A DNA stretch of 39,312 nt from Deltaproteobacteria bacterium (GTDB lineage Bacteria; Desulfobacterota; Desulfobaccia; Desulfobaccales; 0-14-0-80-60-11): NCBI GenBank assembly GCA_003599195.1, contig QZIZ01000168.1:1-39312 (forward strand), written 5' to 3'. How positions within the stretch are numbered: position 1 is the stretch's first letter; the number at the start of each line of letters is the position of its first letter. This document shows positions 15,490 to 24,579 of the stretch, piece after piece. The notes under the pieces were generated by a model. It saw only the letters and a list, made by a program, of their open reading frames with translations, made no database searches and was not told the DNA's origin. The translations under genes were made by a program, and so were the position numbers.

Positions 15490-16860
15490 TTAAGTCCTGG
15501 GGATATAAAACTCGGGATATCCCGGAGTGCCGTGTTCCACAATATCCAGTCCCTGCAATTCTTCGTGGGGGTCAACTCGAATACCGATGATCGCATCCAG
15601 GGCCTTGAAAAGGATGAAGCCGCAGCCAAAGGCCCAGGCGATCACCACTACGATGCCGATAAGCTGCGATATAAGCTGCCCCGCGCCGCCGCCGAACAGC
15701 AGACCCTGGACAAAGGGAGCTTTGTCGGCATAGTTGCCGTAGGTGCCATCCGCAAAGATTCCCACCGCCAGCAGGCCCCAGACACCGTTGAAGCCATGCA
15801 CCGACACCGCTCCCACCGGGTCGTCGATCTTCAAGCTGTCCAGGAAATAGACGCCGCCCACCACCACGAAGCCGGCCACGATGCCGATAATCACCGCGGC
15901 CCAGGAGGCGATCCAGGCGCAGGGAGCGGTGACCGCCACCAGGCCCGCCAGGGCCCCGTTCAAAGCCATACCCAAATCATATTTCTTGGTTCTACCCAAC
16001 ACCAGAAGCAGGGCGGTCAGGGAAGCCGCGGAAGCGCAGAGGGTGGTATTCACCGCGATCACGGAGATTCTCAGATGATGGGCATTAAAGGTGGAACCGG
16101 GATTAAAACCGAACCAGCCGAACCAGAGGATAAAGGTGCCCAACGCAGCCAGGGAAATGCTGTGGCCGGGAATGGCCTTAGGCTTGCCGTCCTTGCCCAG
16201 CTTCCCGAAACGGGGACCCAGGACGATGGCCCCGGCCAGCCCCACGAAACCGCCCACCGCGTGCACCACCCCGGAACCGGCAAAGTCCAGATGCCCCAGG
16301 CCGAAGGGCAGCTTGGACAGCCAGCCGCTCCCCCAGACCCAATGGGCGTACACCGGGTAGATAAACAGGGTGACCACGACGGAATAGACGAGATAAGCAT
16401 TGAACTTGAGGCGTTCGGCTACGGCCCCGGAAACGATGGTGGCCGCGGTGGCTGCAAAGACCATTTGCCAGAAAAAGCTCAAATAAGTCTCAACGTCATA
16501 ACTATCGCCCGCCAGGAAAAATTTGGAAGTGCCGATCAGTCCGTTCCAGTCAGTGCCCAGCAGGATGCCGTAGCCCAGGGCCCAGAAAGCCAGGGAGCCG
16601 ACCACGAAATCCATCAGATTCTTGGTCATCAGGTTGGTGACGTTCTTCGCCCGGCAAAACCCCGATTCCACACAAGCAAACCCGGCCTGCATGAACATCA
16701 CCAGGAAACCGCACAGCAGGATCCAGACGTAATCCACCGCCTTGCCCGGGTCGGCCTTCAAAGTGGCAGCGCCGGTGGGGTCAGGGGCCGTTTCCGCCCC
16801 GACCGCGGCAGCCAATAAAAAGACAGTCAGAAAGGCCAAAAAAAGAATGCGTCTCGACAT
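15490..16860 (-). CDS. amt: Ammonium transporter (Amt) with signal peptide
   Basis: This 456-residue inner membrane protein of the Amt/MEP/Rh family takes up ammonium. A cleavable signal peptide (1-22, cut near V-G-A-E-T) and a short periplasmic segment precede eleven membrane helices, as in E. coli AmtB. The two pore histidines are seen in V-V-H-A-V-G-G-F-V-G and V-S-V-H-G-F-N-G-V-W-G. The tail ends E-H-G-T-P-G-Y-P-E-F, the P-II contact region. CGGAGGT stands before the ATG. It is co-transcribed with the P-II gene after it and has its own sigma-54 promoter. Confidence 0.95.
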   Translation of the reverse strand: MSRRILFLAFLTVFLLAAAVGAETAPDPTGAATLKADPGKAVDYVWILLCGFLVMFMQAGFACVESGFCRAKNVTNLMTKNLMDFVVGSLAFWALGYGILLGTDWNGLIGTSKFFLAGDSYDVETYLSFFWQMVFAATAATIVSGAVAERLKFNAYLVYSVVVTLFIYPVYAHWVWGSGWLSKLPFGLGHLDFAGSGVVHAVGGFVGLAGAIVLGPRFGKLGKDGKPKAIPGHSISLAALGTFILWFGWFGFNPGSTFNAHHLRISVIAVNTTLCASAASLTALLLVLGRTKKYDLGMALNGALAGLVAVTAPCAWIASWAAVIIGIVAGFVVVGGVYFLDSLKIDDPVGAVSVHGFNGVWGLLAVGIFADGTYGNYADKAPFVQGLLFGGGAGQLISQLIGIVVVIAWAFGCGFILFKALDAIIGIRVDPHEELQGLDIVEHGTPGYPEFYIPRT

Positions 16861-16953
16861 AAAATTACCTCCGATAAATTTAAATCACCAATTCCGACCA
16901 GACCTTTTTTGCTTCTAGAAGCGCTCTTGGGATTATGCTCCTGGCAAACCCAG

Positions 16954-16969
16954 AGCAATAGGCGTGCCA
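16954..16969 (-). promoter_or_regulatory. Sigma-54 promoter of the first amt-P-II pair
   Basis: On the minus strand TGGCACGCCTATTGCT is an almost perfect sigma-54 site, GG and GC 10 nt apart. The predicted start is near 16943, giving a leader of about 80 nt before amt. Confidence 0.8.
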
Positions 16970-17025
16970 CCAGATAATTACCAATGATATTAATTACTTA
17001 AAATTGCCTTTCCCGAACCCAAATT

Positions 17026-17035
17026 ACATTATTGT
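17026..17035 (-). promoter_or_regulatory. Possible activator half-site upstream of the first amt promoter
   Basis: ACATTATTGT, about 60 nt upstream of the sigma-54 promoter, is the same 10-mer as one arm of the inverted repeat before the second amt gene (18992-19001). A weaker partner, ACCAATGATA, is found near 16979-16988. Probably a nitrogen-regulator (NtrC-type) site. Confidence 0.4.
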
Positions 17036-17197
17036 TAGCAATCGGTTACCTTTCATTCATTTATGTCAATTATCTCTTAAGGGAGGGTGCATTGATGGGT
17101 AAGTGCTATTTATCTTTAGAATAATGCTGTGGCAGGGCAGTTCAAAAAATGGGCCGAAGGCGGGGGAAATGGCCTTGCTGGGGCAGAAGAAAGGGAA
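17036..17197. other. Rest of the amt1-glnK intergenic region
   Basis: Together with the promoter elements this makes a 388-nt gap (16861-17248) between the two ammonium operons. Apart from the sigma-54 site, the half-site and the terminator at 17198-17223, I see nothing recognisable here. Confidence 0.5.
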
Positions 17198-17223
17198 GAG
17201 AGGGCCCCCCCAGGAGCCCTCTC
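17198..17223 (-). terminator. Terminator after glnK
   Basis: GAGAGGGC (17198-17205) pairs with GCCCTCTC (17216-17223) across a 10-nt loop. On the minus strand it is followed by TTCCCTTTCTTC. It ends the amt2-glnK unit 26 nt after the stop codon. Confidence 0.65.
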
Positions 17224-17248
17224 GGTCTTACCGGAAACGTCTTAAACC

Positions 17249-18840
<1,592 letters not shown>

Positions 18841-18889
18841 TGTTTACTTCCCTCCCTATGAGGATAAATAATTTCTAACAGCAGCATGA

Positions 18890-18905
18890 AGCAAGGATAA
18901 TGCCA
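18890..18905 (-). promoter_or_regulatory. Sigma-54 promoter of the amt2-glnK operon
   Basis: On the minus strand TGGCATTATCCTTGCT matches TGGCAC-N5-TTGC with 10 nt between GG and GC. The leader before amt is about 40 nt. Confidence 0.8.
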
Positions 18906-18959
18906 CGTTATTTATCAATAATATCGATAAGATACCAACATAGAGAATTTTCCGAAAAA

Positions 18960-19002
18960 TACAATAATGTCAGTAGCTAATTCAATTCAAGACATTATTG
19001 TA
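18960..19002 (-). promoter_or_regulatory. 12-bp inverted repeat, likely enhancer site for amt2
   Basis: TACAATAATGTC (18960-18971) and GACATTATTGTA (18991-19002) are a perfect inverted repeat with a 19-nt spacer, 55-97 nt upstream of the sigma-54 promoter. The position and symmetry fit an NtrC-type enhancer-binding protein. One arm recurs upstream of the other amt promoter. Confidence 0.6.
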
Positions 19003-19151
19003 TATTTACCAAATTGTTCCCCTCTCCCTCTCAAAAAGGACAGGAGCGGCAAGAATCGGGGCCGCGGATTTTAATCCCCCTGGATTTCTCTTTGTGATAT
19101 GAATATCTTTAAATCTTGATGCGGTTTTCTTATCCGGGACGCGGGGGTGGT

Positions 19152-19616
19152 ATGAAGAGTGACAAGAGCCGGTTTTTCTCGGGAAAGGTAAGGTCTGCCG
19201 GTAATCTCTCCTGGAGTAAAGGATTTCTTCTCTGTCTGGTCCTGGCCGTCTGGCTGGCCCCGGCTTGCAGGCACGTGTCCCCGCCGCCGCCCCCGGCGCC
19301 GGTTTACCCCACAAGGGTGATCACCGAGGACGGGGTCGCCTTCATGATCAGCCGTTTCCGGATCCCCGGCACCCGCCAGGAGCTCACCCTGCGTTACGAC
19401 ACCGCCAAGCAGTGGATGGCCCTGAACCTGCTCCAGAGAGTGCAGTTCAGCGGCCCCGTCAAGGACGGCTACCGACAGGCGGAGATCACCCTCACCGCCG
19501 GAGAGCGGATGCAGGCCGAAGTCTATGTGAACTTCATAGTGGAAGGGGAAACCGACCTGGGTTACTGGAATATGTCCTTATCCCGGATTAACCGCCTGGA
19601 CCTGGGCAGCGATTGA
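19152..19616 (+). CDS. Putative lipoprotein upstream of the prepilin peptidase
   Basis: About 154 residues from the ATG at 19152 (an earlier in-frame ATG at 19116 is less likely). A hydrophobic stretch ends in L-A-P-A-C, a lipobox, so the mature protein would be an outer or inner membrane lipoprotein. A run of prolines follows, then a domain of alternating strands (R-V-I-T-E-D-G-V-A-F, Q-E-L-T-L-R-Y-D) that may be a beta-sandwich. No family recognised. It lies 9 nt before the prepilin peptidase gene and may share its message, so a link with the secretion system (for example as a pilotin) is possible but not shown by sequence. Confidence 0.65.
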   Translation: MKSDKSRFFSGKVRSAGNLSWSKGFLLCLVLAVWLAPACRHVSPPPPPAPVYPTRVITEDGVAFMISRFRIPGTRQELTLRYDTAKQWMALNLLQRVQFSGPVKDGYRQAEITLTAGERMQAEVYVNFIVEGETDLGYWNMSLSRINRLDLGSD

Positions 19617-19625
19617 TATTAACTA

Positions 19626-20402
19626 ATGGCCATCCAGGTCACGGTCTTTCTGGCGGGCTTGGCCCTGGGAAGCTTCCTCAACGTGGTCATCACCCGTCTG
19701 CCCCTGGGGGAGCGGGTCTGGGCCGGCCGCTCCCGCTGCCCGCGCTGCCTGGCCCCCATCCCCTGGTATGACAACCTGCCGCTGGTCAGTTTCTTTCTTC
19801 TCGGGCGCCGCTGCCGCTCCTGCCGCGCCCGGATTTCCTGGCGCTATCCCGCAGTGGAGCTGGCCGGGGGGCTCCTGGCCCTGGCGCTCTGGGCCAGGTT
19901 TCCCGGAGGCTACCCCCTCCTGGTCTACGGGCCGTTCGCAGCGGGGCTGATCGCCCTTACCGGCCTGGACCTGGAGCACCGCTGGCTCCCGGATGTCATC
20001 ACCCTCCCGGGCATCGCCCTGGGTCTGGTCTTTTCCCTGGTTTTTCCCCACCTCACCTTTCTGGAGGCCCTGGCCGGGACGCTGGCGGGCGGCGGCATCT
20101 TCTTCATTTTGGGATGGAGTTACGAAAAAATTACGGGCAAAATGGGGATGGGGGGCGGGGACGTGAAGCTGATGGCCCTCATCGGGGCCTTCCTGGGGAT
20201 TAAGTCCGTGCCCTTCGTGATTCTCATCAGCGCCGCCCTGGGGAGCCTAGTGGGCCTGGCCGCGGTCCTGATCCAGGGCGCCTGGCGCCGGGGGGGATGG
20301 CGCACGGCGGCCATTCCCTACGGCCCCTTTCTGGCCGGAGCCGCGTTGCTTTATCTTTTCGGGGGTGGGGAATTCTTGCGGTTATTATTGCTGGGGGATT
20401 AG
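19626..20402 (+). CDS. gspO: Prepilin peptidase / N-methyltransferase
   Basis: A 258-residue inner membrane aspartic protease (A24 family) that cuts the leader of type IV pilins and type II pseudopilins after Gly and methylates the new N-terminal Phe. The cytoplasmic zinc loop C-P-R-C...C-R-S-C (about residues 38-63) marks the bifunctional form. The catalytic aspartates are in G-L-D-L-E-H-R-W-L-P-D and G-G-G-D-V-K-L-M. About seven to eight membrane helices. It should process GspG, H, I, J and K made from the large operon downstream. No clear ribosome binding site is seen; it follows the lipoprotein by 9 nt and may rely on translational coupling. Confidence 0.93.
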   Translation: MAIQVTVFLAGLALGSFLNVVITRLPLGERVWAGRSRCPRCLAPIPWYDNLPLVSFFLLGRRCRSCRARISWRYPAVELAGGLLALALWARFPGGYPLLVYGPFAAGLIALTGLDLEHRWLPDVITLPGIALGLVFSLVFPHLTFLEALAGTLAGGGIFFILGWSYEKITGKMGMGGGDVKLMALIGAFLGIKSVPFVILISAALGSLVGLAAVLIQGAWRRGGWRTAAIPYGPFLAGAALLYLFGGGEFLRLLLLGD

Positions 20403-20419
20403 GATAGTTTTTTGGGGTT

Positions 20420-20468
20420 CGCTTTTTGCTTTTCGCTATTCGCTTTTAGTCTTTAGTTTTTGTTTTTC
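20420..20468. repeat. Heptamer tract CGCTTTT to AGTTTTT
   Basis: Seven units: CGCTTTT, TGCTTTT, CGCTATT, CGCTTTT, AGTCTTT, AGTTTTT, GTTTTTC. Its last part is roughly the reverse complement of 20527-20554. Confidence 0.85.
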
Positions 20469-20526
20469 AAAAAACAAAAGCGGGCCCGTAGACCCACTTT
20501 AATATCGATTACCTTTTTCTGACAAG

Positions 20527-20554
20527 AAACTAAAAACTAAAAACCAAAAACTCT
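20527..20554. repeat. Heptamer tract AAACTAA type
   Basis: Units AAACTAA twice, AAACCAA, AAACTCT. It ends two bases before the stop of the exported protein gene and is the inverted partner of the tract at 20448-20468. Confidence 0.85.
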
Positions 20555-20556
20555 CT

Positions 20557-20934
20557 TTATCGGCTAAAGACGCCCTGCTCCACAAACCTGGGGTCATATT
20601 CGCCCAGCTTGCGTTTAAAGGTCCAGCCGCCCACCTGTTTCAACCCCCAAGCCGCGTTCCGCACACTGCGGGAAGGGATGTTAAAGGGCAGGGAGACGAC
20701 AAACACCCCCGCGGCGGCGGTGGTGGCGATCAGCCCCAGGGGACGCCCCACCAGGAGGTCGGCTGCCACTCTCACTGAACTGGGCTTGCTGTGGTCGGGG
20801 ACTGCCCACCCGCGCTCGGCCTTTTCCAGGCTATAGGCCTTGCTTATGCTATAGGGTTCCTTGGCGGCCGCTAAACTCCCCCAGGTTCCCACCAGCATGA
20901 TGCTCAAGATTATCGTCAGCATTAGCCGGGTCAT
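20557..20934 (-). CDS. Small exported protein, function unknown
   Basis: A 125-residue protein with a signal peptide (MTRLMLTIILSIMLVGTWGS, cut near L-A-A-A-K). The mature part has one hydrophobic segment (L-I-A-T-T-A-A-A-G-V-F-V-V-S-L-P-F) that could be a membrane helix, preceded by V-R-V-A-A-D-L-L-V-G-R-P-L-G. AGGAGGG upstream supports the start. The L-V-G-R-P-L-G plus long hydrophobic stretch recalls small conserved hypothetical proteins of Deltaproteobacteria, but I cannot name a family. It is set apart from gspD by about 77 nt and may or may not be part of that operon. Confidence 0.7.
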   Translation of the reverse strand: MTRLMLTIILSIMLVGTWGSLAAAKEPYSISKAYSLEKAERGWAVPDHSKPSSVRVAADLLVGRPLGLIATTAAAGVFVVSLPFNIPSRSVRNAAWGLKQVGGWTFKRKLGEYDPRFVEQGVFSR

Positions 20935-21011
20935 CGCGGTCCCTCCTTGCTAATCCCAGGCATGGGCTATCTAGTTTATTCGGATACCACACTTTACTTC
21001 TTAAATCAAAA

Positions 21012-23444
21012 TTAATACGGGCTATGGAACGGCTCCGCCGGTTTCGGAGTCTCCCGGCGCAAAGGCGGCGGCTCCTCCAGGCCCACTTTCTCCTTCATGT
21101 CGTGGGTGACCTTGGCTCCTTCTTCCAAGTTAGTGATAATATGCGGAGTAATCAAGACCAGGAGTTCGGTTTTTGCCTTACTGACCCTATCAGACCCGAA
21201 TAAGGGGCCCAAGACCGGCATCTTTCTCAGGCCCGGGATTCCTGCCTGGGTAATGGTCTTGTCCTCCCGGATAAGTCCCCCCAGGACCACGGTCTGGTTG
21301 TCCCCGGTGATCAAAGAGGTCTTGGCCTGGCGCACCGTAAAGGTGGGGGTGCCGCTCACCCCGGTGCTGGTGCCCTTGGCGTCGCTCACCTCCTGGGCGA
21401 TCTCCAGGGTCACCATGCCGTTGGCGTTGATCTGGGGTTTCACCGAGAGGATGATGCCGGTGTTGCGATACTGCACCGTGGAGGTCTGGAAGGAGGTGGT
21501 CTGGCTCACCAGGGGCACCGACTGGGAAGTAAGGATGGGCACTTCCTCGCCGATCATGATGGTGGCCTCCTGGTTGTTGGCGGCCATGATGTGGGGTGAC
21601 GCCAGGATGTTCACCTTGCCCTGGGAAGCCAGGAGATTGATGAGGGTCCTGATTTTGTTCAGCGTGTCGGTGGCCACAAAGGTGAAACCGCTGGCCGCGG
21701 TGAATGCGGCCGAAGCCGGGCCGGAGATGCTCACTCCGGTAAAGGTCGCGGGCGCGGTAGCGGAAGGCGTGGCGGTGGTGCCGCCGGTGGTGCCGGTGGA
21801 GGTGCCCGCGGGTGCGGCGGTGCCCCCCAAAAGAAACTCGATGCCGTATGCGAGATCGTCCGTGAGGCGGACCTCGGCCACCAGCACTTCGTTCAACACC
21901 TGCCGGGGCATGATGTCCAGGCTTTTCAGCAGCCGGGAGATGATCCGCCATTCATGCGGCGGGGCCACGATCACCAGGAGGTTGTTCTCCTCGTCGGGAA
22001 TGATGCGCACCCCTTCTTTCGGAGCCTGCCCGGGTTGCGCGCCAGCGCCCGCGGGCACGGCCCGTTCCTTCAAGGGTTCGCCCGCTGACTCCTTGCCCAG
22101 CCCTAAACCGGTTTGCCCCCCCAGGCCGCCGGTCCCGCTCATCCCCGATCTGCTGCTGCCTAAACCGCCGGTGCCCGTAGTCCGCTGAGTGCCCATGCCG
22201 CCCATGCCGCCTGCGCCTTCTCCCCCGCCGCCCATGCCCCCGGGGCCGCCGAAGGGGGAGGTCCCGAGGCCCCTGGCCCCGGTTTCCGGCTTCTTCTCCT
22301 TGATGGTGGGGGCCGCGGCCTGGCCGCCGTAGGCCTGGGTCAGAAGATCGGCCAGATTCTTGGCCTTATAATTCTCCACGTGGTAGACATGGATATTGGC
22401 CAGCATGTCGGTGCGCAGGTCCAGCTGCTTGACCCAGTAACGGGCCCGCTCCATCAACGGCCCGGAGTTGGCCAGGATCATCACCGCGTTGAGGCGCTGC
22501 ACCGGCAGGAAGCTGACGCCGAATTTCCCTTTCTGGGCCAGGGCGCCGTAAGCCGAAAAGATCACTTCCAGCTCGCTGATGATCTCGTTGGGGTCGGTAT
22601 TTTCCACCTTAATCACCCGCACCATGGTTTTGGCCAGGGACTTGGTGTCCACCATGTGCACCAGTTGGAGCAGCTTTTCCACGTTGGCGGGGTAGTCGAC
22701 GATGATCAGGGAATTGTGTGCGCCCTCGTTGATGTTGCCCCCCGGGGACAACAAGGGTTTCAGCACCGCCACCAGATCCTTGGCGATGGTCTGCTCCGGG
22801 AAAACCACCTGCGCGGTCATGCCCACCGGGGTCTCACCCCGGTGCAGCACCGGCATGGACTGTTGGGCCGATTTTTCCAGGGGTACGATCTTGTATTGAG
22901 TGCCCACTTTAATCATGGTGGCGTTATTGACCAGGAGAATGGTCTCCATGATCCCCAGGATTTCCGTTTCCGTCAGCTTTCCTGAGGCCCGCACGTTGGC
23001 GGTGCCCTTTACCCGGGGATCAATGGTGTAGTTGATGCCCAGGGTATCCCCTAAAACCCGGACGGCCTCCACCAGGTCCGCATTTTTCAGGTTGAGGTCC
23101 AGGGGGTAGACCTTTTCCCCTTCCTTGGGTTTGGGCTTCTTGGCGGTGGAGACTTTTTTAATGGCTGCCGTGTACTGGTCGGTGCCGAAATCCTCCAGGC
23201 CGGCTTCCTTGCGGGCCTTTTCTATCTTTTTCCGGATAGATTCCTTGGACTCCGGTTTCGCCGCGGGAGGTTTGCTCACACGCACCGGCACCTGCGGGGG
23301 AGGGGGAGGAGGGGTGGGGGCGGTAACCGTGCTGGGGCCCGCGCAACCCGACAGGCCCAGGGTCAGAAGCAAAATGAGCAGCCGCGTCAGACCGCTCTTG
23401 CCGCCCGGCCGGCCAATCCATCCTTTGATCGCACGTTTGATCAT
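21012..23444 (-). CDS. gspD: Type II secretion secretin GspD
   Basis: The outer membrane channel of the type II system, about 810 residues. A lipobox (L-S-G-C, Cys37 counting from the upstream TTG) shows it is a lipoprotein and may reach the outer membrane without a separate pilotin. Periplasmic N domains follow (Y-P-L-D-L-N-L-K-N-A-D-L at about 117, then the repeated N1-N3 units), and a secretin barrel domain from about 510 (V-P-I-L-T-S-Q, L-G-P-L-F-G). Two low-complexity inserts are odd: Gly-rich 394-454 inside N3, and a Thr/Ala/Gly stretch at about 543-590 near the gate. I use the ATG at 23444; in-frame GTG (23450) and TTG (23453) are also possible. Last gene of the gsp operon. Confidence 0.93.
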   Translation of the reverse strand: MIKRAIKGWIGRPGGKSGLTRLLILLLTLGLSGCAGPSTVTAPTPPPPPPQVPVRVSKPPAAKPESKESIRKKIEKARKEAGLEDFGTDQYTAAIKKVSTAKKPKPKEGEKVYPLDLNLKNADLVEAVRVLGDTLGINYTIDPRVKGTANVRASGKLTETEILGIMETILLVNNATMIKVGTQYKIVPLEKSAQQSMPVLHRGETPVGMTAQVVFPEQTIAKDLVAVLKPLLSPGGNINEGAHNSLIIVDYPANVEKLLQLVHMVDTKSLAKTMVRVIKVENTDPNEIISELEVIFSAYGALAQKGKFGVSFLPVQRLNAVMILANSGPLMERARYWVKQLDLRTDMLANIHVYHVENYKAKNLADLLTQAYGGQAAAPTIKEKKPETGARGLGTSPFGGPGGMGGGGEGAGGMGGMGTQRTTGTGGLGSSRSGMSGTGGLGGQTGLGLGKESAGEPLKERAVPAGAGAQPGQAPKEGVRIIPDEENNLLVIVAPPHEWRIISRLLKSLDIMPRQVLNEVLVAEVRLTDDLAYGIEFLLGGTAAPAGTSTGTTGGTTATPSATAPATFTGVSISGPASAAFTAASGFTFVATDTLNKIRTLINLLASQGKVNILASPHIMAANNQEATIMIGEEVPILTSQSVPLVSQTTSFQTSTVQYRNTGIILSVKPQINANGMVTLEIAQEVSDAKGTSTGVSGTPTFTVRQAKTSLITGDNQTVVLGGLIREDKTITQAGIPGLRKMPVLGPLFGSDRVSKAKTELLVLITPHIITNLEEGAKVTHDMKEKVGLEEPPPLRRETPKPAEPFHSPY

Positions 23445-23458
23445 CGACACCAAGGCCT

Positions 23459-23941
23459 CTATTCAGGGAAGTTTAAGGTTTTCTTGCCTTCTTTGCCAAG
23501 GAAAACTACCGCCTCATTGGAAATCTCCACCACCTTATACCCCTCCCATTCCTCCCCCTGGCGCACCACCTGCACACCGGGCTGGGCCTGCTTGCCCCGT
23601 ACGGCTTTTTCGCTGATCAGGGCCGCCCTGTCTGCGCCGATGATAATGGTGCCCAAAAGCGTACGTCCTTCCAGGCTGCCCTGGGTCTTGGCGGTTTGGA
23701 CGGTGGGATCGGGACCGGTCCGGTCCTGGCTGAAAAGATTTTTAGCGGAAACCACGGAATAGGCTTTCAAGGGTTGGGTATCCCTCAAGGGGGTGACCTT
23801 GGGCACCTCTGGCCCTTTCCGGGAGGGGGAGGCCCCGGGCGCCAGGTCGTTGCCGAACCACACCTGGAAAATCCCCACCAGGAGCAGGCAGATACCCGCC
23901 AGCAACGCCAGTTGCCAATAGAAACTGCGGCGCCAAATCAA
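23459..23941 (-). CDS. gspC: GspC-like protein lacking a PDZ domain
   Basis: A 160-residue inner membrane protein with one membrane helix (10-27) and a periplasmic homology-region domain (L-L-G-T-I-I-I-G-A-D-R-A-A-L and W-E-G-Y-K-V-V-E-I) that normally docks on the secretin GspD. Classical GspC is longer and carries a C-terminal PDZ or coiled coil; here the protein stops after the HR domain. It starts with TTG, overlapping the gspM stop as TTGA, so translation is coupled. It lies between gspM and gspD, an unusual position since gspC is often first. Confidence 0.8.
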   Translation of the reverse strand: MIWRRSFYWQLALLAGICLLLVGIFQVWFGNDLAPGASPSRKGPEVPKVTPLRDTQPLKAYSVVSAKNLFSQDRTGPDPTVQTAKTQGSLEGRTLLGTIIIGADRAALISEKAVRGKQAQPGVQVVRQGEEWEGYKVVEISNEAVVFLGKEGKKTLNFPE

Positions 23942-24579
23942 GCGCTGGCTCCCTTTTTCTTGATCAGGCCCGTCACCACCAGATTCACCTGGAGCGTTTG
24001 GGTCTGATCCCTTTGGGTGGCCATCCAGCGGGGGGCGTTAATCTCCATTTCCGGGATGAACAACAACTTCTTGTGATGTTCCAGGTGATAGAGAACGGTG
24101 AGCAATTGGGCCACGTTTCCCGATAGCTGCACCTGCACCGGCACTTCCTGGTAGGAACCGGCGTCCCGGGCTTGCAGGACCTTGGTGCTGGTCATTTGCA
24201 CCCCGTGGGCCCCTGTGATGTTTTTCAAGATTTCCTGGAGGTCCGCGGAGGCCACCCCGGGGTTATCCCCGGCCAGGAATTGCCCCTCCATCTGTCCCAC
24301 CGTGGTTTTGAGGGCCTGAAGGGCCTGGGCCACCTTGCCTTTGCTGTCCCGCAAGGTCTGGTAGCGCACCAGGAGCTGGCGCTTGCGCTCCAGGTCCTGG
24401 TCCCAGCTGCTCTGCAAGGCCATCAGCGGGTAAACTATGACAAAGTAGAAGACCAGCAGCAGTAATAACCCTGCTCCCAACCAGACGAGACGCTGCTGCT
24501 GAGGGGTCAGCCCCTCAGGGAGCCAGTTCAGGTCCTTTAATTTCTGCTTTAATTTTAAAATGTTCGAGCTTATTGGCAT
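23938..24579 (-). CDS. gspM: GspM / PilO-like inner membrane protein
   Basis: A 213-residue bitopic protein: a short cytoplasmic start, a membrane helix (W-L-G-A-G-L-L-L-L-L-V-F-Y-F-V-I-V-Y) at about 33-50, a coiled-coil segment, and a periplasmic ferredoxin-like domain (V-P-V-Q-V-Q-L-S-G-N-V-A-Q-L-L). The fold pattern is shared by GspM and PilO, which pair with GspL/PilN in the assembly platform. The start overlaps the end of gspL by 65 nt; no better start codon was seen further in, so the true start is uncertain. Confidence 0.82.
   Translation of the reverse strand: MPISSNILKLKQKLKDLNWLPEGLTPQQQRLVWLGAGLLLLLVFYFVIVYPLMALQSSWDQDLERKRQLLVRYQTLRDSKGKVAQALQALKTTVGQMEGQFLAGDNPGVASADLQEILKNITGAHGVQMTSTKVLQARDAGSYQEVPVQVQLSGNVAQLLTVLYHLEHHKKLLFIPEMEINAPRWMATQRDQTQTLQVNLVVTGLIKKKGASA

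Noticed and set aside
15532-16818. Long open frame (428 codons) on the plus strand opposite the first amt gene
   Set aside because: It lies entirely antisense to a clear Amt protein, its translation is rich in Gly, His, Gln and Arg without domains, and open antisense frames are common in GC-rich genes.
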